64,000 bases of DNA from Polytrichum commune (taxonomy: Eukaryota > Streptophyta > Polytrichopsida > Polytrichales > Polytrichaceae), in the NCBI GenBank assembly GCA_950295325.1, contig OX485806.1, positions 27,156,001-27,220,000 of the forward strand. The letters run 5' to 3'. The translations under genes were made by a program, and so were the position numbers. This document shows positions 12,795-24,500 of the stretch, piece after piece (within the stretch, counting starts at the first letter, position 1; the number at the start of each line of letters is the position of its first letter). A model generated the notes under the pieces. It saw nothing but the letters and a program-made list of their open reading frames with translations, was not told the DNA's origin and made no database searches.

Positions 12795-13539
12795 CTGCAC
12801 AGCGACGGAACAGTCACACTTGCTCATGCCCAGATGAAGAGATTGCACATGCAACAGCCACACTTGCTCACGCAAAATTCAGGAGATTACACATGCCACA
12901 GTCACACATTCTTACAATGCAAAATTGACAAGATTACACATGCCACAGTCACAGTTGCTCAAGCCTAGATGAAGAGACTGCACATGCAGCAGCCACAGAT
13001 GCAAACAATGAAAAATTGACGAGATTACACATGCCACAGTCACAATTGCTCAAGGCCAGATGAAGAGATTGCACATGCAGCAGCCACACATTCAAACAAT
13101 GCAAAATTGACAAGATTACACATGCCACAGTCACAGTTGCTCAAGCCCAGATGAAGAGACTGCACATGCAGCAACCACAGATGCAAACAATGGAAAATTG
13201 ACGAGATTACACATGCCACAGTCACAGTTGCTCAAGGCCAGATGCAGAGATTGCACATGCAGCAGCCACACATGCAAACAATGAAAAATTGAGGAGATTA
13301 CACATGCCACAGTCACAGTTGTGCAAGCCCAGATGAAGAGATTGCACATGCAGTAGCCACACCTGCTCATGCAAAATTGACGAGGTTACACATGCCACAG
13401 CGACACTTGCTCGCATACCTCTCGAGGAGATTACACATGCAGCAGCCACACTTGCTCATGCACCTTTGATTGTAATTACACATGCCACAGCCACACATTC
13501 TCATGCACCTTTGAGGACCTACCTGGTAACATGACTTAC
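12795..13539 (-). other. Transposase intron filled by a minisatellite
   Basis: The donor GTAAGT lies at 13539-13534 and the acceptor CAG at 12797-12795, giving a 745-bp intron. Nearly all of it is the 91-bp tandem repeat annotated separately. Splicing it out keeps the frame; reading through meets a TGA just upstream of the acceptor. Confidence 0.75.
12830..13515. repeat. 91-bp tandem repeat (dimer of about 45 bp) inside piggyBac
   Basis: About seven units repeat with a 91-bp period. Each is made of two related halves, both containing CACATGC followed by AGCCACA or AGTCACA. Because 91 is not divisible by three, each unit shifts frame, so the Cys-rich reading seen on the minus strand cannot continue as a protein. 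The left-hand units (13375-13515) are shorter and more diverged. Confidence 0.92.
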
Positions 13540-16105
13540 CACGTTCGGGTGCCGGCGTGGAATCAGGAGGTGGAGGCCCGAAATCGTTTGGAGCATCGCT
13601 CTCCGGCATGGGCGTCTGCAGCGTCTGAGGCGTCAGGTTGGACAATCCGCAAGCCGTTGTGGTCACCTTCTTCGATCTCGAGCTCCTGTGTGGTTTCGGT
13701 GTAGTCTCCCCCCCCTCTGCCAGCGCCTTGCACTGCCGCTCCTTCCTCGGGCGTTTCAAGACTGTCTTCGAATGCGTGACGGGAATCTGCGTGCACTGTG
13801 CTATGTCGAACCCCTGTGACGCATCCGCCGAGTGAACCTGGAGCAACGGAGGCACAATTCCCTATCCGGCCAGTCAACGCAAGTGGTGAGAACGTCTGAG
13901 GTACATGAAATGGACAGGGAGGAGGATGGAAACTGAAACCTAAACTCAGCCCTGCGCATCTCACATCAAACCCCATTCACAAATGCCACATCCAAACGGC
14001 CACACCTGCACTTCGTTATGAGCTTCTCACAACCTCACGCAGAGAACAAAGCACAACCAATTATCAGTGTCCGGGTCCTGCTGCTGGAAGCCTAATGCGA
14101 ACTGCACCAACACACCTACATACCCTGGCACTATAACGGTACTTACCTTCCTCGCCCTGGGCATCCGAGGATGCTTTGGCACCGGTGTCGGGTCCACATT
14201 CTCCTTCCTTGTGTCCTGGCCTATCACGCACGCATCCAACCCCCCCTGCAGGGTGTTCCACGACAGCAAACATTTGACTAAGTCCCAGGCGTCCACTACA
14301 ATTTCAATGTCACCAGGGCACAAACATGTCAAACTGTGCACAATGTCCCGGGCAAGTTCAGAAGAAATTGATTGCAATTACCTTGGTCTGCCGTGTCAGT
14401 CTGTGCTTCGGTGTAACACCTCCGCTCTCGGGCGCCGTGAGCGGAAGCTGTACTCCCGCTGGGCATAGCTCCTGGCCATAATTAATATCATCATAAAATC
14501 AATGACCAACATTTCTGCAATGTCTACCTCACTTGGGTTGCCAATTCAGTCTTTAGTTCGTTTGTATGATATGTGCAAGATCTCCTATGTCGACTTGTGT
14601 GATGGATTAATGATAAACTATGCATTAACTAAGAGTGGAATTAGCGACGTAAAGATGTAAAACCCCGAAGGGCATAAAAGGCACATGTGTATTGAATGAT
14701 TACCTTTTTCTGACGCTTCTCAGTGTCATAGGATATAAAACACAGTATGAGTATGTGACAGTTAGCAGATCTGCAGAGGAGGCTGGAGCTGCTATAATTC
14801 CACCATAAAATTCAGACCGCGTATGAAAATCCCGCATTATCAAATTGAGGATTCTAGCTCTCATTAAACGTCTACCCCTTTCGCACCTCTGTGTTAGTGC
14901 ATGACAGGTCTAGGTTTGCAGAAACCATTTAACATTGTTGGTGACATCGTGAATAACAAATATCTTAACAATGCAAGCCACATTTTTCCCGTGTGGATGT
15001 GCTGGAATCATATGGATGCATCAGCAACCACAGAGGTTCACAGTGACACGAGGTTGGAGGCACACAAGTTCAAACTGGGATACTTTTCTACGTTGCATGT
15101 TTGAAAGCCTCGTCTACAGCCCAAAAAACCAGGTAATTATCTTCAACACTGCATTGAATGTGCGCAAGCAATGCATCAGAAAAAATCAAGGGGACACCTA
15201 AGGCTCCGATATGAATTACAGCTCAGCCGAACTATTCCTGGTCTTCACAAATAGGCGGCCGACAACATCGGACATTTAGATCCGCACACCGGTTGGGTGA
15301 CATGAGCCACATGCACAATCGGGTCGTTCACACCAAGCACAAGTGCACTAAACCACACATTTCCCGAACACTGAGCAAATGACGAGCCTCGTTTGCCTAA
15401 ACTCAGCAAGTTCAATCAACCCCAGACCAAAAACACCCACTTAAACCCAGAACCCGGGGCAATGTGTGTCCAAGTGCAGGAGGACTGACCTGCGGAGATC
15501 TGGTCGGCGTTGATCCGGAGCGGTCCTGAATGAGTACCGGCTGTGACCCTCCCCTTGCCTGCCTCGCGAGTCGCTTCATCACAAACAGCCTCCGTCGGAA
15601 AAGCGTGTCCACGCAGAATGCCCGTGACAAGGTCGGGGAACCTCCTGCGATCACACCAACCTAGGATACGAGCCGCGTGCCTGTACCAAAGATAGCGGCA
15701 GCGCTCCTGGACCCCAAATGCGCCTCTCCGATTCCACCGGCTCGGGCGTGGCTGCGCGAGGAGTGTGCTCGCATCCAGGAGTCGAACAGCCCGTGTTGCG
15801 CCTTCCTCTGAAACCCCCTGATCTGCAAACCAGCGCTGCAAGACAGCCTCCACAGAAATGCGTTCAGCGCTCTTACACAACCCACTATTCTCCATGTATG
15901 CTGGTCCCACCCAAGGAAAACTCTTTTGGAATTGCAAAGACAAATCACCTCCAGGAAAACAATCTGGATATACTCCAATCCACCGCCACCAAAACGTCCT
16001 GTCATGAGACCGGGACGCCATTTCCCGCCTATCCGAAAGTCGAGTACCCAAGACGTGGTGGTCACAATCGGAGCAGCCGCCTCTCGAAATCCAACTGCAC
16101 GTCAT
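13540..16105 (-). CDS. Probable 5' exons of the piggyBac transposase gene
   Basis: Three open segments have standard GT-AG borders and reading phases that fit each other and the catalytic exon: 16105-15490 (ATG start, donor GTCAGT, phase 1), 14295-14147 (donor GTAAGT, phase 0) and 13837-13540 (donor GTAAGT, phase 1). The last joins the catalytic exon at 12794 in frame. The four exons would give a protein of about 1,290 residues, twice the usual size for this superfamily. The first segment is rich in Arg, Trp and Cys; the third is basic with many Lys and Arg. I recognise no domain in either. The join 13540 to 12794 is the best supported; the first exon is the weakest and could belong to a separate transcript. 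The intervals between segments are lower in GC, as expected of introns. Confidence 0.55.
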
Positions 16106-16351
16106 GATGCAGCACCTATTCCCGAAACCCTATGCTCGTCCCACACAAGTAAAGCTCCAAAGGGAATTGCAAACACAGTCCACCTACAGGAAAACAGAAT
16201 GGCAATACTCCAATCCGCCCACCACCCAAAACTGCAATGTGATGGCAGCGGCAATTCATTTCCCGCCTGTCCCAACATCGCGTCACCAAGGACGTGGTGG
16301 TCACAATCGTGAGAGTCGCCTCTCCAGATCCAACTCGTCGTCATGATGCAG
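15897..16351. repeat. Direct duplication (about 235 bp) at the transposase 5' end
   Basis: The stretch about 15897-16112 is repeated, with divergence, at about 16130-16351. Both copies end in the same 12 bases GTCATGATGCAG. On the minus strand each copy starts with an ATG and a similar peptide (MTxSWI, then DCDHHVLG). The upstream copy (ATG at 16344) is an 80-codon ORF whose stop overlaps the downstream ATG as ATGA (16105-16102). The upstream copy may act as an upstream ORF or be a leftover exon. Confidence 0.85.
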
Positions 16352-16776
16352 TCCGGATGCCCCTACAAAAAAAATAAAAATCCAAGAACCCTAAACAACG
16401 AGTGGAGAAGGTGGAACGCGAAGCAAAAGCGGGGGAATGCCCGCGCGCTCCCCTTGAGGCACGCCTGCGTCCTTGCAACAACCCCACCGGCCGAGGCGGT
16501 CACCAACGGCCACCAGGAAATACGCACGGTCGCCACGCTGACAGTGCACGCAGTACTACTCTAGCTACCGTATGCTCCAGGAAGACGTAGAAATACACAG
16601 AATCCGTCGCTTATCTCGCGCTGGACATCGCCACAAGGCTCCGAAAATTAGTCTGAAAATAAGGGAGGCATTGTCTAGGTAGTGCCCACATCTCCGTAGT
16701 TCAAAGGTTTGTCCAATTCGGTGAAGGTGGATCACCAGCAGCCCAAATCAATTAACCGTAGGCCATTTTGGCCTGT
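16352..16776 (-). promoter_or_regulatory. Putative transposase promoter and 5' leader
   Basis: This lies between the right inverted repeat and the first ATG-bearing repeat of the minus-strand transposase gene. I see no convincing ORF in it. By position it should hold the promoter and transposase binding sites. I could not pick out a clear TATA box. Confidence 0.4.
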
Positions 16777-16795
16777 AACCTCTTTTAAGGGTTAA
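16777..16795 (-). repeat. piggyBac right end: 15-bp inverted repeat plus TTAA
   Basis: On the + strand this reads AACCTCTTTTAAGGG followed by TTAA at 16792-16795, the exact reverse complement of the left end for 15 bases. The palindrome GGCCATTTTGGCC lies immediately inside at 16761-16773. Confidence 0.93.
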
Positions 16796-18239
16796 TGACT
16801 ACAAAGTAAGGTCATGCATGGTAATAGTGACAACCATCCCAATGCACCATTAGAGCAAAGTGGAGTGAGTTTTTTTTGGGTCAAAAGTTTAATTTAGAGA
16901 AAAAGTTACTCATTCCTTTTGGCCCAACAACCACTACAAAGCCTTCAACACACAAAATTAAAACAAATAGATCTTTGTTGTGCCCATAATTTGATTCCAT
17001 TGATTGATTCCATTTAGAAACAATTCTCCACAAAAGAAATTTGAGGCAATTCATATTGTGCATTTGGATTGGAACTATTGACCAATACATGTGCCTATTG
17101 TCGTCCATCCCACCATATATATATATATATATGAATGATGTGTTGTGATCCTAACCGCTCATTTATCCCCTCCACATTGTCAAGAATTCATGGATTGTGT
17201 TGTTCTTGCAAGAAGCAAAGAGGATGGGTATGAATGGCAAGTAATCAAATCACATAGTATTGGCATGTTTCATTCTAAATAGATCATATTCAAGTGCAAC
17301 ACTTCTCACAATTTTTTTAATTTGTTATTAAATACATTGGATGTACACTCTAAATTATGTAATATCACGCTTGTGACAACCAAAGTGTACGTGACATTAA
17401 GGACATGTGTGGTGTTAGTATGGACGTGTGATGAAAGAGTGTTAGTGTAGCATGTGACACTATGGAATACTTACAATGATGACATGATGAGCATGAACAT
17501 GTGATTTAAATATTTGGTGGTTTAGTTGAATGATAAAAACCCATGATATATGAGAGGGTAACGTGACAATAAGGAGTGAGATTCAAACTAAGAACATCCG
17601 TTCTTTAGGGTTATGGGACATAAGAGAACGAGTGACATTAGGGCTCAGGGGGGGGGGGGGCAATACTTAAAAAGTTAAGGATGTAGGTGCGAACAACCAC
17701 TATTTTATAGGGAGGTATTACTTTCAATTTTTTTTTTTTTTTCACATGCTATCATTATGTAAATTTCTACTTTTGGTTAATAAAATAATGGCTTGCATTA
17801 CTTATAATTCCAAATTACCTATTATTCCATACCCTATAGTACTTTAAAGATGTCTAGTGCCATTTTTGATATCCTATATTACTCTTAAGTCGATTTATAA
17901 TTTTTTGCCCCCATGTTTTTTAAATACCCTATCATTTGTTCGCACGTATATTGCTACTCCAACCAATGACTACCCCCCCCCCCCCGAGCATTAGGGGGGT
18001 TGATATTATGGAGTTTGAAGCATACTTGACCCTTGAGCACATTTAAAAAACACCCTATCGTCCCCCTGCATATATTATTTCGCAATGGTTCCAACAACAT
18101 TAGCACATGGGTTTTCTAGAGTTCATGCGCAAATGCCGTATGGGTTGTACCATGTTGTGAGCCCAAAATGGTGCCCACATGTGGTGATTAACTCTTCGAA
18201 ACCAATTTTAGTTTGACTTTGATGTGTTATGATTATTCA
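16796..18239. other. AT-rich intergenic DNA right of piggyBac
   Basis: No gene seen. Contains an (AT)n run at 17117-17131, a poly-G run near 17650 and a poly-C run near 17975. Confidence 0.5.
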
Positions 18240-18936
18240 CAAAACATAAAAAGAGTGAAGTGTGGTGTGGATTTAAGTTTAGGCATTAGAATGTGTGGTG
18301 TAGTTATTTCAAGGTTTGATTTCAATAAGAGGATGCCTTGATTATGTGAGTAGTGGGTAAGGTGAAGCAAGGTGAGCTCCGTGGGTTAAATGCCCACTTT
18401 TGGATCCACCTTGGTAGTTTAGGAAGAAGGAAGCTTGGTGGATGGGGATTAGTCCCTACTTTGGAGGAGAGGGTTAAAGGATTGTGATTGGAGGTGCTAA
18501 TCCTCTCACCCTATCCTCACCTCTCTCTCCCTCTCTCCCTCTCTCCCTCTTTGCTACTTAAGGTGTTCTTTCTCTCATTTGCCTCTCTCTCCATCAAGCG
18601 CTCTCAAGGGAGCAAGCTCTTAAGAGCTTGAGCCACGTGTGTGGGTCATTAGTTTTAGTGAAGTTAAGTAGTTAAGCTCTCCCTCTCAAATCCTCTCAAG
18701 GGGAGCGAGCTCTTAGAGTTTGAGGCTTATGTGTGGATTAGTTAGTTATAGTGAAGTTAGGAAGTTAATCCCTCTTATGAGTAGGGGAAGCTTAGAGTCA
18801 TTGGACTAAGCTCATGAGTAGTGGTTAGATTGGATTAATTTAGTGGGAGGTGTGCATTCATTAGTTAAGAGGCTTAGATGAGCAATTGATTAAGCACTAG
18901 AGTTGAAATTAGTTTGGTGTTGATTTCATCAACTGC
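18240..18936 (+). other. CT-rich, LTR-like stretch before the minisatellite
   Basis: Contains a (CTCTCTCC)n tract at 18520-18550 and two similar blocks (CTCTCAAGGGAGCAAGCTCT at about 18600 and CTCTCAAGGGGAGCGAGCTC at about 18693), each followed by GAAGTTA-type sequence. It looks like a regulatory or LTR segment of a retroelement, but I could not find a matching second LTR in the window. Confidence 0.35.
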
Positions 18937-19225
18937 TGCCGGGACTGCTGGTCCAGGGGCCTCCCAAGGCTCAACTGCTGCCGGGACTGCTAGTCCAGGG
19001 GCCTCCCAAGGCTCAACTGCTGCCGGGACTGCTTAGTCTAGGTCCTCCCAGGCTCAACTGCTGCCGGGACTGCTGGTCTAGGGGCCTCCCAAGGCTCAAC
19101 TGCTGTCGGGACTACTTAGTCCAGGGGCCTCCCAAGGCTCAACTGCTGCCGGGACTGCTTAGTCCAGGGCCTCCCAGGCTCAACTGCTGCTGGGACTGCT
19201 AGTCCAGGGGCCTCCCAAGGCTCGT
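18937..19225 (+). repeat. Minisatellite, period about 42 bp
   Basis: Seven units of CAACTGCTGCCGGGACTGCT followed by GTCCAGGGGCCTCCCAAGGCT, with small indels. It is GC-rich against an AT-rich background and sits inside the dispersed element that also appears, inverted, at 63240-64000. Confidence 0.93.
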
Positions 19226-19845
19226 TATCTCAGTAGCCGAAAGGGCCGAGACCAGCTCATTGAAGTGGTGAAAGCGAAGGTCAACTTTAAGGGAACCTAG
19301 ATGGTTGGTTTAAGCTGGGTTACCGAGGAATGGGTTTAGGGGCCTAAAACTTAGCCCAAATCGAACATTATCACTAAAACTAAGCATAGGGCAAGTTATG
19401 CATTTTAGATTATTCTAGTGCATATGTAAGTTTTAGACTTATTAGGCTAGGTAGTGTGAGGTGTGGCTTGCTAGTAAATGTAATTGGGGTGGACTAGTAA
19501 GAACAGTGTTTTTGAACACTCGCATCTTATTGGGCAATTAAATCACTTGCATTATTAATGGAGAAGATGGATGACCCCCGCGATGACGAGACAAAGGAGG
19601 TTAGGCCAAAGGTTGCGAGGGGGATGTCTTTAAAGGCATGTGTGGCCACGGCCGCGGGTTGGACTCTTGAGAAAGCCAACTCTAGCACAAGCCAAGAGGC
19701 CAACATTAATAAAGTACAATGAGTGAGACAATACATGTTCATTTGGACATGAAAATTACCTTGCACATGGTTCAATGTTGTAATAGATAAATGTGATTAT
19801 CAAAGTCATCACCTGGACTAGGACGCTTAAGGGTGGTGGATTTGG
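19226..19845 (+). repeat. Dispersed element body next to the minisatellite (copy 1)
   Basis: The region about 19505-19845 matches the reverse complement of about 63240-63610: GTGTTTTTGAACACT, GCATTATTAATGGAGAA, GGGTTGGACTCTTGAGAAAG and CGCTTAAGGGTGGT in the same order. The minisatellite precedes it in both copies. I recognise no protein domain. The flanking stretch from about 18240 could belong to it; its CT-rich tract and CTCTCAAGGGAG repeats are LTR-like, but this is unproven. Confidence 0.6.
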
Positions 19846-21253
19846 CCTCACACATGCTCAATGACTAATATTTATACCATGGACAATGTGGTCGGGGTTT
19901 ATAGAAGATGGACACATGTCCAACTAGCTTTCCAAAGTAAAAGAGCCACATGTCAAAAATTCTTTCTCAAAACAAGCATTTGACAAAAGAAATAGGATAC
20001 GAATGTAGACAAGTGGGGGAACTACAAGTGCAAAAGGTGGGCATGGTGGGGCAAACTAGGGGGAGGTGACAGACATGGAGCTAAGGTGGCGACATGGCAT
20101 GGGCAATAGGACAAAGTAAGATAATTTAATTTCTTTTTAAATGGCATTTTTCCTTAAAGGGCTCCATGGGGACAAGGTGGCAAGTCATGGGGGCTTATGG
20201 GCATACATGCACATGGCGTGTATGCATGAGCATGAGCATGAGCATCTGTGTTTATATGAGAATATGGGGTTGGATTCACATGGGTATTAATTCATATGCA
20301 CTGGTGCAATAGGTCAAGACTACACAAGTCCAAGCTACAGTAATTATTCCAATTACTGGAGGATGGCTAACAGTGCGTGGGAGAAATTAGTGAAGGTAAT
20401 ACTAATGTTTTCAATGCTATGAAATTAGTGCCATCAAAAGATCTAAGAAACATTGTTCATCCTGACAATATTCACTGAAAGTACCATGCATTGCAACACT
20501 ATTCACCGAAAATACCAACACTATTAATCATGGCATTATTCACTGACAAGCATGTGTTTACATATGACGTTTCTATTGCTTTACAAGCACCTTAGAACAC
20601 GTACTAATTTTCTTGAAACGTATGGTAAATGACCAAGTATCCATGAATTTAATATCACACCACAAAAGTTCTAACCTTCATTAATATTTAGACTTGACAA
20701 AATAGTGTGTGTTTTGGTACTTAGTACCACAGGCACTAATCAGGATTATGAATGTTGTAAATACACACTAAAGTTTCCTCCATAACCCATGTGCAAAGTA
20801 TTGGAATTGTATACTCGTAAATCCCTATTCCATGTGTCTATAGAAATTGGTGAAAGATTTTACAAATTTTTAATCAAATTAAATTTCCTATAGACCATCA
20901 TGTGCAACTAGCATCACTACGTCAATTTTCAATCATTGCATTACTTTCACCATCAAGGAATACATCAACCTTAATACCACACTACAATCCTAAATGACAA
21001 TACCTCAAAATATTTTTTCTTGGAAAAACTTGTCTTCATGGAATGGCCAAGGATTGCCTAGGTTGAAAGACGAGTAAAATTTCGGTGCCCTACCTTCCTC
21101 CAATCTTTACCCTATGGCGGTGTTATGAGATTTTAAGACCTCGTTTAAAAATCTTGAATCCCATCCAAATTTGGATGAGATTGCCACACACTTCTATTAC
21201 TTCATTGATCTTTTGCGATCATGTTCACCAACCCAAAATGAATCCAATTCTAC
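19846..21253. other. AT-rich intergenic DNA
   Basis: No gene or delimited element recognised. Confidence 0.45.
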
Positions 21254-21257
21254 TCAA

Positions 21258-21514
21258 ATCACTATATTCGTTAATTTGGGACTTTTTCGGCATTTTGAGA
21301 TAGTTACAAATATAAGAACATGGATAAAATCACACAGATATTGGAGAATGTTGTAAGATGCAAATACTTTGAAGCGGGTGTTCATATCAAGAACCCAATT
21401 AAGAACTCATATCAAGATGGTTTAGGTAGGACGACCCAAACATTAGACCATGTTGTTGTGGTCCATATATTAATTTGAGACAAGAGAAAGTCTCAAATTA
21501 ATGAATATAATGAT
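21258..21514. mobile_element. Related element, same termini, different interior, TSD TCAA
   Basis: It begins ATCACTATATTCGTTAATTT and ends with the diverged complement (AATTAATGAATATAATGAT). TCAA flanks it at 21254-21257 and 21515-21518. The interior does not match the copies at 34731 and 39408, so it is a different member of the same family. Confidence 0.8.
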
Positions 21515-21518
21515 TCAA

Positions 21519-24500
21519 GTTAGAACACTTTTTTGATGCCAATTGAGGCACCGAAGGTTGTTGCAACAAATATGCTACCTCCTTACGTTGAGCAAATGCA
21601 ACTTCATTTTGACGTAGTCACCTTTGGTGGAAAAAATGGCAATTGTGCTACTTGATGCATGTACATGAGCCAAGCTATTTAATAGAAGGCCATGTCATTT
21701 ACCTCTATAAAATAGGTGTTCTCTTAAGATGACAACCCAAATTAGGCATGCTTACCTCATGAAGGTGTCTCATGTGGTGCACCACCATGTAGTCATATCC
21801 CCATCTTTGGATCCACATGAAATACCCACACTATGAGGTTTCAAATATCATTTTCTACAAGATATTGAATTGCAAATGCAAGACAACAAAAAAAAGGTAC
21901 GTGTTAAATGTACTCAAAACTTCAAACTGGTCCAATATGGCTATAAAGACGAAACAAAAATGAAATAAAATAAAATCATTTATTTCAATTTTGAATGGCC
22001 CTTACATATAATAAACCTTTAATGATGACTGGGGCAAACCAACCCGTACACTGGTTCCTTGGAGGCAAGGGTTTAGGCATCCAACAAAGAATGAGTGTAT
22101 GGGTTGGTTTGCCCAAATCTCTAATGACTAGGTGGAAGAAATTCACATGTCTTTTAGCGTAGAGAATCCTTGCGAATTCCATAAAAACAAAAATTTCCAA
22201 AAAAAACTATGCTAAAAAACTATGCTTAAAAACATGCATTTATTTCAAGGGCCAACATACTTGGAGCTTCGTTGGGTGGTGGAGTGGATGATGGTGTTAT
22301 AGGTATAGGTGTTATAGGTAGAAGATGGTCATATTGTCCACGAAACTAACCCTTCGTGTTTATATGCAAAGGCAACAATAACAAAATAAAATAAAACTTG
22401 ATGGTGGATGAGACTCATGTTATTGCAATGTGTGGGTTGGTTGTACTACCAATTGGAAATAGATTCACATCACATATGCTCCTTATAGTTTTTGACGGTA
22501 GTTATTCCATGTGGTATTTGTTCAATGTGAAGAGCATGACGTTATGGCTACATCTTGCAACCAACATATAACGGTTCAATTTTTTGTTTGTTTGTTTGGA
22601 AGGGCGATTTTGATTTTATTTATTTGTTTAGTTTTTGAAGGTTGGTTGCAAGTAGCGGATGATTGGACTAGTCAACCGAATAAGTTTTTTTTTTTGGTTA
22701 GATTAATTACTGCTATAATCAGGGGTCGCCACGTTACGTCGATGTGGACATGACCTGACAACAAAGACCATGTCATGCTCATTTGCACATTCTTGCCACT
22801 GACATGGCTCAATCATATGTCGAGTATATAGTTGTTAACCAATCCAATTTAGATGTCATTGTGGCTTGCAATAAGCATGAGACATATGATGCAATCAAAT
22901 TGTGTTATAGGACAATGATTAGGTGGCAAGACCAACTAGCGCGGTTGGAGCAACAATTACATAGCACATGTGTCATGTCGAAGTAACTTGCGGTTACCAT
23001 AGTTAACATTGAATATGATCTTGGGAGGATCTAGAGAACATTATGCAACCCAAACTCCAAGTTATTCTTGGTCTTGTAGCACATCCAACAAGGAACAAAT
23101 TGTGTTAAGCTTAGTGAGCTAATTTTGGTTATTTATCTCAATATGCCATCTATGTGTGAGTGATGGATGATTAAATGTTGATGTAGGAACGGACGCCATA
23201 AAGACGTGTGACTAAAAGAGATCGGATTACGTGCTATGTTGACCATTCTAGGTTTGGTAGTCAACATAACTAAGGGATCCTATTGGCCCTTCTCATGGCT
23301 CACTATTAATGGTCTTTGAGAATTCATAATAATTCAAAATTAGCTCCAACAATTTCTAGGACTAATCTTGACGTGACATTGTTAAGTGTTATAACATGCT
23401 CTACTCCTTTCTTTGTTGGTTGCACCTTTATAAGTGTTAATTTTGAGAAAACCAATGTAATAATATATGAGAGCATACATTTTAAACATGTAATCACGTT
23501 TATCCCATATTCTTTGCGAACAAGTCAAATGTTCTCTCTTATTTAGAGATCCTTCCTCCTCGTGCACTTTCAAGCAATTTAGGAGAGGAGATGGCAGACA
23601 GAGAAGGTAAATGCTCATGAATACCTCAATTATGAGATGGAGTTTGATTTAAACAACCCCTGTGAACCTACCGACGAGGAGTTTTTGGATATGTATTCCT
23701 CTTAACATCAAGAAATTGATGTTGATGAGGTTATGGTTGATGTGGTAGAAGAAGTTGTAGGATTGAGTGTTGCTAAGCGTTCTCTAGAGACTTTGAAGAA
23801 ACACTTTAAACAAAGACCAAATGATGCCCTATTACACATCAAGAGCATTCAAGGACTCCAAAAGGAAGTTTCATCTCATCATTTGGAAGCTTCTCGTCAC
23901 ACCACTATATATCGGTACTCTTTCCTTCGGTTAGTTTAGTTGAAAGAATCTTGTCAAGTTACTACTATATAGATTATTTCTTTCAATTAGCTTAGTTGAA
24001 TTATGCATTATCATTTGTACTTTCATTTTTTATTTTTATAAAAAAAATTGTTCTTCATTTTCAAAAAAATTAAGTGTTATTTCTATATATGTTATTAATC
24101 ATCGGTATGAATTCCATAATTGTTACTTGTTATAATTCTATACATGTTTTTTGTTTGCTACTCCCGACCTGTAACATTTATAAAGTCCTGACTGTATTCA
24201 GATCCATAACAAGGTTATGTGCAATACTATAGGTCCCACAAAACCATGTTATGGATTTGAATAATGTTATATCATGGAACTCCTTGCAGATAAGTCAACT
24301 TAGTGGATCTTATCTTGTTACAATCAAAAGGTGACTATAGTTATAAAAATTTCAACTTCCTAGTTGACCCAAGACCAGCTTTCGCTTTACTACTACTTAT
24401 ATAGGTTTTAGAAGTCTTGTGCAGTCATTGATAAGTCATGATACTTTGAGATTAGCTCCAACACTTTGTGGGACTGATCTTGGTGAACATAAATTTCAAC

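Larger units (their letters stand above)
6233..16791 (-). mobile_element. Complete piggyBac-superfamily DNA transposon (10,559 bp)
   Basis: The left end begins CCCTTAAAAGAGGTT at 6233 and the right end, read on the minus strand from 16791, begins with the same 15 bases. Both ends abut TTAA (6229-6232 and 16792-16795), the target-site duplication diagnostic of piggyBac. Removing the element plus one TTAA leaves a continuous AT-rich sequence. Short palindromes lie just inside each end: GCCCC..GGGGC at 6274-6291 and GGCCA..TGGCC at 16761-16773. The interior is clearly richer in GC than both flanks. It encodes a DDE transposase and a B3-domain gene, both on the minus strand. Typical piggyBac elements are about 2-5 kb with a transposase near 600 residues, so this one is unusually large. 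Intact ends, intact TTAA and an uninterrupted catalytic exon suggest recent insertion. That last point is inference. Confidence 0.94.

Noticed and set aside
9750-12928. Long + strand ORFs (for example 12206-12928, 9750-10232, 11090-11533)
   Set aside because: They lie antisense to the transposase exon and reflect its GC-rich codon use; no domain signals.
12949-13449. Cys-rich repeat protein (CGMCN-type units) on the minus strand
   Set aside because: The repeat period of 91 bp shifts frame at every unit, and the array fits exactly within an intron.
14381-14500. Additional transposase exon ending at the GTAATT donor near 14380
   Set aside because: Open and splice-bounded, but its phase does not fit the exon at 14295, whereas 15490 joins 14295 directly in frame.
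6233-16791. GC-rich island as bacterial contamination or horizontal transfer
   Set aside because: Spliceosomal-type exons, a plant B3 domain and TTAA-bounded ends explain it as a eukaryotic transposon.
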